Positions 1-11,849 of a DNA stretch of 64,000 nt are shown piece by piece. The stretch is taken from NCBI GenBank assembly GCA_029237695.1, contig CM055278.1, positions 72,593,188 to 72,657,187 of the forward strand, given 5' to 3'. The stretch comes from Conchocele bisecta (Eukaryota > Mollusca > Bivalvia > Lucinida > Thyasiridae). The notes beneath the pieces were generated by a model that worked only from the letters and a program-made list of their open reading frames with translations, did not search any database and was not told where the DNA came from. Both the position numbers and the translations under genes were made by a program. Numbering within the stretch: the stretch's first letter is position 1; every line of letters starts with the position of its first letter.

Positions 1-470
1 TCGTTTATCCAGCCCAATTATATTTATTTGTCATATTGTCCAGATTTAAAAAAAAAAGTTTACAGTAATAGTCCAATCGCGTGTATTATTTTTATGACGG
101 TTTGCATAAATACCAGTGACGTAGCGCCAACATGACCGTATCGTGATCAACAGAATGTCGCACAAATACATGTAAGTGTTTCTTCCGTGCTTTTGACATA
201 TGAAATAAATTTCAAGCTTTCAGCATTAATGACTGACTTTATAGAACACCAACCTTTGTTTCGAAGACAACAGATTCGTGAACGTGATTGAATATTTGTA
301 TACAGTGTATCGGACCCTATTATTCGTAGCGTATACTATATTGTACATTGAATTGCCATCTGACAAGCTATCGGCCAGTTTCACATCTTGTAGCGTTTGA
401 AACATACTGACAAATGGACTACCAAATGTGCAACATGTAGCAAGGGTAATCAGTTACGACGAGATATCAA
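1..470. other. AT-rich stretch, no gene seen
   Basis: No supported reading frame or splice-flanked exon. The part from about 297 is the left arm of an inverted-repeat element whose other arm is near 1330-1480; the rest is unassigned. Confidence 0.5.
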
Positions 471-475
471 TTTTA

Positions 476-745
476 TCCCGTCAACACAGTGCGTATGTGC
501 CGTGAAACACGGTGCCGTGAAACATTTTTGATATCCAGTCAATACTATTTTTGCATTTTACAGCCATTTGTAGGTGTGACGGGATAAATAGAATAGTAGG
601 TTAGTGCCGTGAATGGGAAAAAATATCTGGCGCGGCACGGAAACGGGATGTGCTCGGCAGAGCCTCGCCCATCCCGTTTCCTGAGCCTTGCCAGATATTT
701 TTCCCCATTCACGGCACTAACCTACTATTCTCTATCTATTTTCCT
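476..745. mobile_element. Foldback element, GTGCCGTG family, copy 1
   Basis: A unit beginning CCCGTCAACACAGTGCGTAT is followed by a hairpin with arms GAATAGTAGGTTAGTGCCGT and its reverse complement ending near 735; the GC-rich loop holds CGGAAACGGGATGTGCTCGG. Other copies lie at 2065-2375, 30665-30990 (opposite strand) and 37905-38205; an arm fragment is at 860-915. No open reading frame, so a non-autonomous DNA element is the best reading. Confidence 0.75.
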
Positions 746-764
746 TACATGTATTTCTGAACCA

Positions 765-850
765 AAGTATATGTTATGACTACTCATTTGAGCCGTCTCG
801 GCGAGACGGTTCAAATGAGTGGTCACAGCATATACTTCTGATGAGAAATA
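765..850. repeat. Perfect inverted repeat
   Basis: Arms containing AGTATATGTTATGACTACTC and its near-exact complement flank CCGTCTCGGCGAGACGG. A half copy recurs at about 50610-50660 near the viral block. Confidence 0.6.
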
Positions 851-1489
851 AAGAAATTATTGAGCCTTGCCGGATATTTTTTCCCATTCACGGCACTAAC
901 CTAATATTCTCTATATCTCCTGTCAATGTAAACACCATGATGATGCACCATTAGTTATAAAATGTGTCTTACCAAATTCTACAATGACCGTGTTACAATG
1001 TGTAAATTATTAGGTCATTCCACTCACCTAAATTTAGAACTACATGTATGACAACATTACCACACATAGTAAAACCCTTATTATAGCAGCACAAGTCCAT
1101 ACAAAGCCATATTCCTCATTGCACTCAATACAGCATACATGATACATAATATGTGTACAGATAAGGTATGCTATATGAGTGTGCACTCTATATATATATA
1201 TATATCCTGTGTGGAGATGTGTTCAGTAACAAATGAGCATATTTATTATTGTCAGAAATGAGACTTGGTACTAACATGGGCTACATATAACGGATCGGAC
1301 GTTGTTAATAATTACTTTTAAAACAGAGTGTACTAATTGTATTACTGTCAAAAGCTACATGATGTGAAACTGGCAGATAGCTTGTCCATGTTAAGATGGC
1401 TCATGTGGCAACTCAATGCATAGCATAGTATATACTAAGAAGAACAGGGTCAGATAGACTTTATACAACTATTTAACCACTTTTACCAA

Positions 1490-1712
1490 CTATTGTATTC
1501 CACACAAATGATGGTGTTCTATGACAATCAGCCACGATATGTTGAACAATATAGGAATGAATTGCCTTTTTGTGGAATTTATCGGGGTATAAACTTGGAA
1601 AAGTCGCGGGAATACTGGACGAAGGCCGGAAGGCCTCGTCCAGTATTCCCGCGACTTTTCCAAGTTTATATCCCCGATAAATTCCACAAAAATGCCATTC
1701 ATTCCTTATAAT
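1490..1712. repeat. Large perfect hairpin (~65-bp arms)
   Basis: GAATTGCCTTTTTGTGGAAT through CGTCCAGTATT and back again gives a palindrome at about 1557-1705 with almost no loop. Apparent ORFs on both strands here are products of the palindrome, not genes. Confidence 0.75.
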
Positions 1713-2064
1713 TCCAGCATTTGAAAGAAATTCATCAAAAAATGTGTTTATTTTCCGCTTTCTTAAGAATTATTGTAACTGCGCCTCACGGTTACGGAAA
1801 GTAGTTCGGCATGGGAGTTTACTGGGATATACATTTTGGACAGAGACTTGCTACGGGCCAATCAAATGTTAGGGAATTGTGTAAATATTTTTGTGCTGGA
1901 ATTACTGCTTCAGTAAAATCAATTTCAAATCGATACAAACATAATTATACTGCTCTGGCGTGTATTAATGTGTGTACTCTAGTCATATGCCCGGATGTGG
2001 CTACTCACGGCCAAGGAAAATACACAGAATCGGGTGCACCAGTTGGAGTTTGATGTTTATTCCG

Positions 2065-2375
2065 TCAACACAGTGCATAATAATCATACTATGTGCCGTG
2101 AAACACGGTGCCGTGAAACGTTTTTGATATCCTGCCAATACGACCTAATCACTCCGTATGAATATGTGCGGTGGCTGGGGTTATTTCCTTTCCATTTGAA
2201 AGCCATTTGTAGGTGTTGACGGGATAAATAGAATAGTAGGTTAGTGCCGTGAATGGGAAAACATATCTGTCGCGGCACGGAAACGGGATGTGCTCGGCAG
2301 AACCTCGCCCATCCCGTTGCCTGAGCCTTGCCAGATAGTTTTACCCATTCACGGCACTAACCTACTATTCTCTAT
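2065..2375. mobile_element. Foldback element, GTGCCGTG family, copy 2
   Basis: Same architecture and sequence as 476-745, including the GACGGGATAAATAGAATAG junction and the hairpin arms. Confidence 0.75.
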
Positions 2376-2602
2376 ATTCATCAATAATAATAACGCTGAT
2401 TCAAACATTGCTGCAATGATATTTTCTCTCAAAAACTGCAAAATATACACAATAAGTCACATGTTGTGTCATTGCCAAAAACGGTAACATATTGTACGCT
2501 TATTTCTAGAACATGCAGATAATATAAAATAATATATGAGTAATACGAATGAAATTCATGCACCATTATTAAGTCCAGCACACATGTCTGTCTGACTTGT
2601 CG

Positions 2603-3112
2603 TTAAAGTTGCAAGCCCACTCAGTACCACAAAATGTTTTTATGGGAATTAAATAAGTGTATAATTGTGTCACTATTCCGCCAGTTCTAAACATTACGAG
2701 TGCCCGCTATACAGATATAATCATTTAGTAATATGTATGTTACTGATAGTGACGCGCGGTGGTATCAGGCTATTTTCATATGCAAAAGAGGCATGATATT
2801 TTTTAATTATTCATACTAATTAAAGGCGTCACCTAAAAAAATAATATGTTCGACAGATTAGAAAGTATGATCATCGCACATCAAAAAATAATTACAGAGA
2901 ATAAATAGTAATGTCCGTTAGTATTTTAATGAAACACGGTTATCGCCCCTGATATCTGTGTGGAAATTTACGTTTGATATAAAAATATTAATAATGCCAA
3001 TTAATACGTGGGGTAATGATGAATGAATGTTCAGTTTGCCAGAAAATGTCTCAGTTGATGTATTTGATATAATGAACAGTTTGTGCCTACTGAGTGGGCA
3101 TGTACCGTTAAC
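2603..3112. mobile_element. TIR element, GTACATGCCCAC family, copy 1
   Basis: About 510 bp bounded by degenerate inverted ends (left with GCCCACTCAGTA, right with GAGTGGGCATGTACC). The interior is shared with 11.85, 14.47 and 29.72 kb, for example GGTTATCGCCCCTGATATC. Non-coding. Confidence 0.65.
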
Positions 3113-3319
3113 CCTTTTAGGACTACAGACCAGCATATAGACACTATCAGGTTAGTATCTTTCATATCACGTTTATCAAGGAAGGCTAGGAAACGTGTAG
3201 GATTTCCGAACCTGACTAGATAGCTTGGAAATGATCTAACTAAGAAAACAAAAGTTACATTTTAAAAATCGGTCCAGTATTTCTGAAATTCTAAAATATT
3301 TCTAAATTTTGTTTTCGCA

Positions 3320-3520
3320 ATAAAATCAATATTTGACCAAATTTCAGGAAATAAAAAGAAGGCTCATTCTTAAATTTTCCTTTAATTTAATACTATCGAA
3401 ACAAATATTGTTTTTGAATTGTCTATATAGCCGTAAAATTTGGGCAGCTTTCGTGAAACAGACAGTAGTGTCTTGTTTATATCAAGTTTATCAGGCAAGG
3501 CTGGGAAACACGTAGGAATT
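3320..3520. repeat. Dispersed repeat (also 7930-8115, inverted)
   Basis: GCCGTAAAATTTGGGCAGCT and the flanking GAAACAGACAGTAG reappear in reverse complement at 7945-8110 inside an eIF4A intron, with the intervening AAGAATGAGCCTTC segment. Confidence 0.55.
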
Positions 3521-3608
3521 CATCGGCTCGGCGAGAAATTCCTACCGTTTCCGAGAAGAGCCTCATAAACTTCATATCAAAGGACACTAGCTTGGTATAC
3601 TATTTATC

Positions 3609-3992
3609 AGTAGCCTATTTCATCAACATTGCAAAGTATACTTTAGTAGCAAAGTATACTTAGAGGGAGACATTTTCAATTTAAGGTTAAATTTATTAAT
3701 TTTTATTATACTGAATTTATTACATTATTGTGTTTTCATTGCTCTTCTCGAACCGTCAAAACATCTAAATACGGCGAGAAGCACGTTGTGCTTAACTGCT
3801 AATAAATTGAATTGAATTGAATTGAAAAATGTAATAAATTCAGTATAATAATTCTGCATACTTTTAATCATCAAATATATGCAGTGGTTAGTTCTATATG
3901 AAATAATGCATTTTGGGAAAAATAAATGATTACTCCCTCAAAGTATACTTGCTAGTAAAGTATACTTTGCAATGTTGATGAAATAGGCTACA
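3609..3992. mobile_element. MITE-like element with TIR TAGCCTATTTCATCAACATT, copy 1
   Basis: Left end TAGCCTATTTCATCAACATT and right end AATGTTGATGAAATAGGCTA are exact inverted repeats, followed inward by AAAGTATACTT on both sides. About 380 bp, non-coding; internal foldback around TGTAATAAATTCAGTATAAT. Confidence 0.8.
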
Positions 3993-4286
3993 GGTAGCGT
4001 TTTTTGCTACATAATGTGCAATTATGCCATTGTGTTTCGTTGACATGAATGTGAACTTGTTTCCGTGACGTCATTCCACTGATGTAATTCGGTAACGTTA
4101 TGTGGTGCCGTTCGAATAATGAAACGTCATTTTTCAATTCGTTGTAACCCGGATATTCGTATCGGGTCAATGTATGATAATGCAACATGTTATCAGTTAC
4201 TACGTATCCGGCAAATGCAAAGCTCGTTACCTGATAAATGTGTATTCGGTCAATTCATTGACCAAAGTGAGACTGATCGATAGCAA

Positions 4287-4586
4287 CCTGTAGCCTATTT
4301 CACCAACATTGCAAAGTATACTTTTCGAGCAAAGGGAGAAATTTTCAATTTTAAGATAAATTTATTTATTTTTATTATACTTAATTGATTACATTATCAC
4401 AGCCATTTTGGCTGTGATAATGTAATACATTCATTATAATAATTCTGCATACTTTTAATCATCAAATATATGCAGTCGTTAGTTCTATATGAAATAATGC
4501 ATTTCAAGAAAAGTAAATTATTACTCCCTCAAAGTATACTTTGCTAGATAAGTATACTTTGCAATGCTGGTGAAATCAGCTACTGA
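4287..4586. mobile_element. MITE-like element, same family, copy 2
   Basis: About 300 bp with TAGCCTATTTCACCAACATT at the left and AATGCTGGTGAAATCAGCTA at the right, plus the same subterminal AAAGTATACTT. It lies just beyond the 3' end of the eIF4A-like gene. Confidence 0.75.
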
Positions 4587-4817
4587 TTGCAAACAAAGGC
4601 TAGCGTATAAATCACAGTAGTGCAGATCGACGTGCATCATCTGTAGAACTGTTACATTTAGTACGTTGATTGTTAATTGTGTACATCCTTGTGTGGATTA
4701 ATATTGATATTTCATTTTGTATTAATTGTAAAATTTTGTAATTGTATTATTGTCACATTATCTCTTGTTTTGATACTATCCGTTTCCATTTCTGTATATT
4801 CACTCCACGATTGACCT

Positions 4818-4965
4818 CTACTTCATGAGGTCACCGATGTTGTTAGGCAACTCGTCCACGTGCGTGTTGTAGAACTGCTCCATATCCCGTAACGCTCTCT
4901 CGTCACTGCGGGTGATGAAGTTGATCGCCACGCCCTTACGTCCAAACCTTCCGCTCCGTCCGATC
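4818..4965 (-). CDS. EIF4A: eIF4A-like terminal exon H (motif VI, stop)
   Basis: 148 nt from acceptor TTTGTAG to the TAG at 4818-4820. Encodes [16 protein letters not shown], the arginine-finger motif, and the C-terminus NNIGDLMK. The 3' UTR continues to lower coordinates; no convincing poly(A) signal was identified. Confidence 0.93.
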
Positions 4966-7900
4966 CTACAAACGATAATATATATAAATAACTGTACGCA
5001 TGCTACCAGCAGTGCTGTGTCGACATTGTAAACAATCTATAAAATATATGCACTATGCATCCCTGTAGTAATAATGTATTGAGTATATAATCATAATACA
5101 ATATGGTCGCCAAAGTACTGTTTGTTGAAATAGTATTAGGCCAGCCACATTGTACCGAATGTGTCGTAATTTCAAGCAGATACTATCTGTCATTTGACAA
5201 GTGACAGAAAATATCACCTCAAAATCATGACATTTTGGTATCATGTAGCGGATTCAGTAAATCTAACTTTACGGCAAAGGGAATATACCTTTACCCAGAA
5301 AGTGGCGGCCATAGTATAATGTATACTGAGCTGAATTTTATGAATACTGTTGACCATAGTTGCACATTTACAATGGCATTGAAATATACAAACTCTCAGT
5401 GTTTATTATGAAAAACATTCCGAGGCTAAGTACATCATATGGTTCAATAGCAATGTATTAAATTACAATGCATACTGAATGATTTTTCATATGACATTTG
5501 TGTATGAAACAAACACATGTTTGTTGCAAGCATGAAAGGAAACTATAATATTAGAGAGGCGGGCCACTATTATACATTAACATTGAAATATGCATAATGC
5601 ATTTTATTTTTAACTACCTGTGAATGTAGTTTTCCCTGTCAAACGGTAGGTCATAGTTGATGACGAGCGACACCTGTTGGACGTCGATTCCGCGCGCGAG
5701 GATATCCGTGGAAATGAGCACGCGACTGGAACCAGTCCGGAACTCGCGCATAATCACCTCCCTTTCCTTCTGATCCATCTCGCCATGCTGGAATAACAAC
5801 CACAACAACATTTAGCTTCCGAATGCTTGCGTTAGGACACATTCTCATATTAACCGATAATTGTTGTTATAACACGTGCCAATTTGGCATTGGCATGTGT
5901 TGTAACATGTATCGGTTTCAAGGTGCATGATCAGGGGGTTACGAGAACAACAATAATGGATGAAGTGTTGAAAGAGCGCTCACTCCAAAGTAAGTATTAT
6001 TTGATATGTTCCTCAATAGGCAACGGATTTTGATGAAATATGGCTCAGCGAACGCATCGGCATGAGCTGTAGTTGGTGATTCCAGGCGTTCAGCACATAC
6101 TTATGTCGTTTTTGCGAAGAATCGATTTCCGTGTCAGTAGATACGGAAATCGACTCTTCGCAAAAAACGACAGAAGGTTGGGCCATAGTACCGAGACCAC
6201 CAAATGCTGCTTAACAAGACGCGTTTGATGCGCCATATTTCATAAAAATCCGTTACATAATAAGGACAAAATAAAATAATACGTACTTTTAACGGGAGGG
6301 TTTCTGGAAGTTTCAGTACGTGTTGTTGTTTTAACCACGTAATCATAAACCTTGGGTTTATGCGATAATAATTTACGTACATGCATCGTAACACCGTGCA
6401 AGTCGCTTTCGTAACACAACCCCCATACTACACAGTTAACACGTTTTTCCAAGACCAGTTAACAGTAACTATATTGTCACACTAACTGCTAACACACATA
6501 TTAAGAACATGCAACATGTACATGTTTGTAACAGTAGTTAAACCACTTGTCCACGTGACTTACCATGGCGGACACGGTGAAATCCCTGTCGTTCATCTGT
6601 GTGGTCAGCCAGTCCACCTTACGGCGACTGTTACAGAATATCACCGCCTGGTTGATACACACGGTCGCGTACAGGTCACACAGGGTGTCCAATTTGCAAT
6701 CCTGTTTAACACAAGAATAATGGAACAGTTGACATGAGAGATCACACACAAATTTGCGATATTTCACAATACGGGGTTACTAAAGTTGGTAGGAATTATC
6801 ATTATTTCACGTCTAACCATTTCGATCATACTAATACATCGATGCAGGTAAACATTTTCAATGGCATATTGTCTGGACACTTTATCAGTATTTTTAAAGA
6901 TATTTAAACATACCTTGTCTATGAAGTTCAAACTTTATTGTTTGTACAGCGATTAGAAACACACACGTAAAGAACGCCAAATATACATGAACTCAAATAA
7001 TTAATGCTAGCTCTAAATATTTAATGCTAGCTCTAAATGTTTAATGATAGCTCTAATTATTTGGATCTAGCTATAATTATTTGAGTTCATGTAGATTTGG
7101 CGTTCCAGGAACGGCAAATCTACATAAACTCAAATAATTAATGCTAGCTCTAAATAATTAGAGCTAGCATTAAATATTTAGAGCTAGCTCCAAATCATTT
7201 GAAGAGCTCTCTTAAATCATTTGAAGCTGGCTCTAATATTTAATGATAGCTCTAATTATTTAGAGCTAGCATTAATTGTTTGAGTTTATGTAGATTTATC
7301 TTTCACACCCACCTCCCGCTCAACGTGCACGTAGTATTGGCTGATCCCGGACAGCGTGAGTTCCTCCTTCTTCACTAAGATTCGGATCGGGTGGCGCATG
7401 AAGCGCTCGGCCACTTGGAGGACTTCGTTCGGCATTGTGGCTGATACAAGGATCACCTACAATGGGAGATCAGCTTTTATACAAGGTGTATGATCACGTG
7501 GTACTACCAACAGCAACAAGTACTGCAATTTTCAGAATCCATCTGATTCAAAGTACGTATTCTTGTATAGTGTGTTGTTAAGCTGCATTTGGTGGTCTCT
7601 GTATTTGGTGGTCTCCGCCCAAACTTCTGTCGTGTTTGCGAAGAATCGATTTCCGTGTCTCCGACATGGAAATCGATTCTTCGCAAAAACGACATAAGTC
7701 TGTGCCAAACTCACTGGACCACCAAATGCAGCTCATGAAGACGCGTTTGCTGCGCCATGTTTCATAAAAATCCGTTTCATATTAAGGAAAATATCAAATA
7801 ATACTTTCAAGATTTCAACACTTTCAGCCACTGTTGTTGTTGTTACAACCACTTGATCATGCACCTTGTTATAATAGTATGTATGAGCTCCTTTGATCGT

Positions 7901-10900
7901 ATTAGCTGGCCCGGCTACGATGCGCTAATAAACTACTATACTCTGTTTCACGAAAGCTGCCCAAATTTTACGGCCATATAAACAATGCAAAACGAATTTT
8001 GTTTTCGATACTATTTAATTAAAGGAAAATTTAAGAATGAGCCTTCTTTCTATTTTGTTTATATAGCCGTGACATTTGGGCAGCTTTAATGAAACAGACA
8101 ATAGTTGATGGTGTGGATGACAACTCTCAGTATTATGGAATGCAAAATCTACATAAACTGATTTGAAGCCAGCTCTAAATATTTAATGCTAGCCCTACAT
8201 ATTTAGAGCTACCAATACATATTTGATTTTGTGTAGATTCGGCGTTCCAGTAACGCCAAATAATCATTTGGAGCTAGCTCTAAATATTTAAGCTCTAATT
8301 GTTTGGAGCTAGCATTAATTATTTGAATGTATGTAGATTTGGCGTTCCATACAGTATATGCATGTCTATTTTAGTTAGATATACCTGTGTGAGGCCGGCT
8401 GAAATAAAGGCGATTACGACACTTTTGATCAGGGCAGCTTCTTAGGATAATATACTTTTACCGTCAATACATTGATCAAACACTTATTCATAGACGTGTA
8501 CATAGACATGGCTTGACTCTTGTTCATATAAGCCATCAGTCGATAGTTTTACGTTTAAGTGACAGTTGTTATGGCATTGGTGTAACGCCGCCTTTGGATG
8601 TTCATGTATGAGAAAACATTTGTTGGGAATATATAATCGACAACATATCAAAATGCACCATGATAAACAAATACAAATATCCACAAATGGTTACGAGCCG
8701 AATCATCACGATATAAACCATTTGCAAATACATGTATCAGCAAAGAGGTATCTAGTGTTGAAAGTGTTAAAAAAAATACCATTGAGATTTGGTTTACCTG
8801 TACATCCTCGGGCAGGTGTCTGAAGATGTCGTAGACTTGCTGTTGAAAGCCTTGGGACAGGATTTGGTCCGCCTCGTCCAGTACGAACATCTTGATGTAC
8901 CTCGTGTCTAGAACAAAATGTCATAGCAATTGTTATTTTACCAGTATCATATGGACGGGCCTACATCGCCGCCTGCACTGATCGTGCTAAGTGTTAATAT
9001 TCTGTAACCGTGCCGAAACGTGTTCAGGGGCCCGTTTCACTAAACTTCGTAAGACTAAAATGTTCTTAAGTGCACATTTATGATAGTCTGTAAATTCCAC
9101 AAAAACGATTGTATTTACATTTATTGAGCTTAGGTTGCATATGCAGCCTATGCTCAATAAATGTAAATTCATCAATTGAAATTTACAGTCGATCATATAT
9201 TTGCACTTACGAACATATCAGTCGTATGAAGTTTAGTGAAACGGACCCAAGAAACGTTGACATTTTCGCAAGATTAACGCAACCAGTATTGTACATATAC
9301 GGGTTTATTACCGCAACTAGCTGTCACTGGACGGGGAATTTCAGGGATGCAGACACTGCAAGCATGCACAGTAAGTTCTCATTGGAAACATCGCCAAATA
9401 GCTTAGTTTCAGAAAACGTTATAAAGTGAACTACTGAGGGGCGAGTTTGAATGTATTTCGAGATGTGGACTCTTTATATATGTTAATATCATCAGAGTTT
9501 TGGAAGACAGGCACAGCATGCCATTTATTGCCGCTGCGAATATAGTCGGTGAAAAATGAAATGTAATCTCACCTAGAGCCTTGCTTTCAATCATGTGTCG
9601 CACACGGCCCGGCGACCCGACCACCACGTGCACTTTTCCCTCCCTTAGCACGCTGATGTCCTCGCGCACAGTGTGACCTCCTACAAGCGCGTGCACCTGC
9701 GCGCCCATGAAGTCTCCCAGCGCCAGTAGGTGTCGCTGCGATTGTTGCGCCAATTCGCGGGTCGGGGCTAAAACGAGGGCCTGACATTCGGGAAACTCGA
9801 CGTCCAGTTTTTGCAGAACTGCAGTGGAAAACGTCGCCGTCTTGCCGGTTCCTGACTGCGCCTGCGCAATGACGTCATGGCCTACAGAGAAATTATGCAT
9901 TAATATATACATAATCTTATCTACACATACATGTACAAAGCTTACACATGTGTCTCCGATTAAATCACAATTTTCTTACAGAGTCCAACAAAAATTACGA
10001 CACTTTTCGTGGTAATATGTGCACTACCGCCTGCTTGAATCTTGCCAATATTTGTCAGTTTCTTATTTCTAAATACTTGAATATTGTGCTTAAAATCAAG
10101 CGGCTTGATTGAGCTACAGCTCAGGCTCAGACAATCAAATTGCTTGATTGCGTTGCGAGTTAACGTTGCTGAAATATGTTCAGAAATGTTGATAAACTGG
10201 GAAACATTTATATTAACGCAGGCGGTGGTGTATAATAAAACTTCCAATAACATCACAAATTCATGACATTTCAAATCCGAATAATATATATTTCTTAGCG
10301 ATTATACTTTTTGCCACATCCTACTTTTCAGTTTTCCAGAATATCAAGAAAATAAAATAAAGTACAATACTTTTCGTTATTATGTTATATATATTAATTG
10401 TATATCCGTGAAAATCACAACTCACCCTGAATGCAGGGGACAATCGCCCGCCGCTGGATGGCTGACGGTTGTTCATACCCGAAGTTGTAGATGCCTCTCA
10501 GAAGGCTATCCTTCAGGTTCATGTCGTCAAAAGTGGCCGCGTCTCCGTCCCAGTTGCTCTGGTGATGATAATGATAATAACAATAATAATAATTATTAAT
10601 AATAATAATGTTGGTTTTGGTAAATATAAATATCACCGTGAGAAACATAGTACATGTTATATTGAGACATAAGTGTGTATTAACATAAAACACTAAATGA
10701 ACAACAATACGAAATAATAATACTAATTCGTGTGTATTATTATTAGTAGTAGTACTGTAGTATTAGTATGATAATAATAATAATAATAATAACTGATACT
10801 ACTAATACTAATAATAATAATAATCACGAATGAATAAGTCACTTAAGCGTTTTCAGACTGGTCCTCTGTCTGTTGATTTAACGCGAAACTTATATTATAG

Positions 10901-11475
10901 TGAATATGGCGTACATTGTATAAGGTGTGTTATGACGACTTGCTATCACGTAATCATGTTAAGTTTATTGCACTATTATATTATCTTGGATAAATAGAAT
11001 ATTCATATTTTTAACGAATATGACATATATGTTCATCGAGTGGTGTTGAATGTCCATATGGCACTCGTGAAATATGGACATTTCACACCACGAGATGAAC
11101 ATATATGTCATATTCGTTGCAAAAATATGAATATTCTATTTATTATATACCGCTCCATGGAAATTAGCAGTTTTTTTAGACTATACGGTAATTAATGTGT
11201 ATTTGCAGCCTATTTGCAGTCCGGCACTGCAGGTGCGCGTTATGAATATAGATAGCGGAAGTAGTCGTATTATCACCGGAAGATGTTTATTTCATCGATT
11301 AGAACATATGACTTTTATTTACATCGTATTACTATGTATTTCAAGGGTAGGTATATAATAAATCTACTTATTTCTCACCTCGACAACTGGCCCTTCGTCT
11401 TCTTCCTCCCGTGACCCATGTCCATCCTCGTTGTTTGTAGTGTGGCCTGGGACATCGCTGAACTTCTTCCCATCA
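4818..11475 (-). CDS. EIF4A: eIF4A-like DEAD-box RNA helicase (whole gene, 8 exons seen)
   Basis: ATP-dependent RNA helicase of the eIF4A type, expected to unwind mRNA 5' leaders in the cytosol as part of eIF4F. Coding exons in order: 11475-11379, 10558-10426, 9881-9573, 8907-8798, 7456-7313, 6701-6564, 5787-5618, 4965-4818. All junctions have AG/GT sites and compatible phases; 1249 coding nt, about 415 residues, close to the usual ~406. Motifs in order: Q motif, AQSGTGKT (I), PTRELAQQ (Ia), GG, SPGRV (Ib), DEAD (II), SAT (III), RGID region (V), HRIGRSGR (VI). Oddities: Ib is SPGRV instead of the usual TPGRV, the N-terminus before SNWDG is unusually acidic and extended, and the tail ends GDLMK. 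It reads as a divergent eIF4A paralogue rather than canonical eIF4A1/2 or eIF4A3. The start codon is not in the first recognised exon, whose first base completes a split codon. Confidence 0.9.
5618..5787 (-). CDS. EIF4A: eIF4A-like exon G (motif V)
   Basis: 170 nt, acceptor TTATTCCAG, donor GTAGT. Encodes [36 protein letters not shown] and [13 protein letters not shown]; the arginine of HRIGR is split across the junction. Confidence 0.95.
5860..6420. mobile_element. Foldback element in eIF4A intron (copy 1)
   Basis: Roughly 200-bp arms fold around a core hairpin at 6105-6172 built from TTTTGCGAAGAATCGATTTC and its complement. Most of one arm recurs at about 7690-7870 in another intron of the same gene. 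Confidence 0.6.
6564..6701 (-). CDS. EIF4A: eIF4A-like exon F (motif IV)
   Basis: 138 nt, 46 codons, acceptor GTTAAACAG, donor GTAAG. Encodes [18 protein letters not shown] then [18 protein letters not shown] and DFTVSAM. Confidence 0.95.
6968..7295. repeat. GCTAGCTCTAAAT foldback/tandem array
   Basis: Multiple units of AATTAATGCTAGCTCTAAAT in both orientations around a centre GGCGTTCCAGGAACGGC. A related array is at 8140-8355 in the next intron. Confidence 0.7.
7313..7456 (-). CDS. EIF4A: eIF4A-like exon E (SAT motif)
   Basis: 144 nt, exactly 48 codons, acceptor CATTGTAG, donor GTGGG. Begins [13 protein letters not shown], which couples ATP hydrolysis to unwinding, then [14 protein letters not shown] leading into RecA domain 2. 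Confidence 0.95.
7505..7880. mobile_element. Foldback element in eIF4A intron (copy 2)
   Basis: Shares the core hairpin (7620-7700) and the GCGCCATGTTTCATAAAAAT arm with the copy at 5860-6420. Left part is shorter. Confidence 0.6.
7930..8115. repeat. Dispersed repeat (inverted relative to 3320-3520)
   Basis: Carries AGCTGCCCAAATTTTACGGC and the mirrored flanks of the copy near 3.4 kb; lies in the intron between exons D and E. Confidence 0.5.
8140..8355. repeat. GCTAGCTCTAAAT array, second copy
   Basis: Same unit as 6968-7295, with the GGCGTTCCAGTAACGCC centre. Intronic. Confidence 0.65.
8798..8907 (-). CDS. EIF4A: eIF4A-like exon D (DEAD box)
   Basis: 110 nt, acceptor TTGTTCTAG, donor GTAAA. 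Encodes [20 protein letters not shown] and a short helix ending LPEDVQ. DEAD is the Walker B motif that coordinates magnesium and activates water. Confidence 0.95.
9028..9250. mobile_element. Foldback element GAGCCCGTTTCACTAAAC family, copy 1
   Basis: Begins GGCCCGTTTCACTAAAC and ends with the complement GTTTAGTGAAACGGACCC, with an inner palindrome around GCATATGCAGCCTATGCTCA. A second copy is at 51417-51620. Confidence 0.75.
9573..9881 (-). CDS. EIF4A: eIF4A-like exon C (Walker A, Ia, Ib)
   Basis: 309 nt, acceptor TCTCTGTAG, donor GTGAG. Carries [33 protein letters not shown] and VVVGSPGRV. This is the ATP-binding half of RecA domain 1. The exon is much more GC-rich than its flanking introns. 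Confidence 0.95.
10078..10155. repeat. Palindromic repeat GAGCTACAGCTCAGGCTC
   Basis: CAAGCGGCTTGATTGAGCTA with partial complement downstream. Related sequence at 34480-34570 and 50380-50450 makes it a dispersed family. Confidence 0.5.
10426..10558 (-). CDS. EIF4A: eIF4A-like exon B (Q motif)
   Basis: 133 nt, acceptor CACCAG, donor GTGAG. Encodes the Q-motif region, [15 protein letters not shown] then [13 protein letters not shown], typical of eIF4A. Ends with the first base of a glycine codon finished in the next exon. Confidence 0.93.
10558..10830. repeat. Imperfect (ATA/ATG)n microsatellite region
   Basis: Runs of ATAATAATAATAATAATA and variants fill the intron next to exon B. Open frames here are low-complexity artefacts. 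Confidence 0.85.
11000..11330. mobile_element. Foldback repeat (second copy inverted at 36313-36540)
   Basis: AATAGAATATTCATATTTTT and its complement form a hairpin up to about 11145, followed by GCTCCATGGAAATTAGCAG and GGCACTGCAGGTGCGCGTTA, all found in reverse complement at 36313-36540. Confidence 0.7.
11379..11475 (-). CDS. EIF4A: eIF4A-like exon A (acidic N-terminal segment)
   Basis: 97 nt between acceptor TTTACCACAG and donor GTGAG. Starts with the last base of a split codon, then encodes 32 residues starting [11 protein letters not shown] and ending [10 protein letters not shown], joining in frame to SNWDG. An ATG at the exon edge is in the wrong frame and runs into a stop, so it is not the start. 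Confidence 0.7.
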
Positions 11476-11849
11476 CTGTGGTAAATATGTAAACCATTTC
11501 AATACAGGCATACAATCCATACGGTCCGTCTAGCACAAATACCAGATAAAAATATGATAATAAATACGACAGACAAACTGAATGAGCCGTATGCATATTA
11601 TTATAATGTTTATCGAGGCTGTTTACAACTACATGTAGTAAGAAAGATAACTATTGAACACAACAATGCCGGTCTATGGCACAGTTATTTTCCTTGCCAC
11701 TTGAGAATTTCGAAATGTATTTAGATTGCGAAATTGCCGATTAACAAAGGGGACCGGGTGACATTCATTGTTGGCCAGTGCACTTCCTGATCAGCCAAGT
11801 CAATTATTTATATAACTTGTAGTGCAGACGTAACCCATGTGTAATTAAC

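Larger units (their letters stand above)
297..1480. mobile_element. Long inverted-repeat element (non-autonomous)
   Basis: The segment at about 350-440 (GCTATCGGCCAGTTTCACAT) is matched in reverse complement at about 1345-1400 (ATGTGAAACTGGCAGATAGC). Nothing coding lies between. It contains a nested foldback at 476-745 and a palindrome at 765-850. Similar arm sequence recurs at 23.74 and 24.83 kb, so this is a dispersed family. Ends are approximate. Confidence 0.45.

Noticed and set aside
1490..1711. Similar ORFs on opposite strands
   Set aside because: Direct consequence of a perfect palindrome; no gene features.
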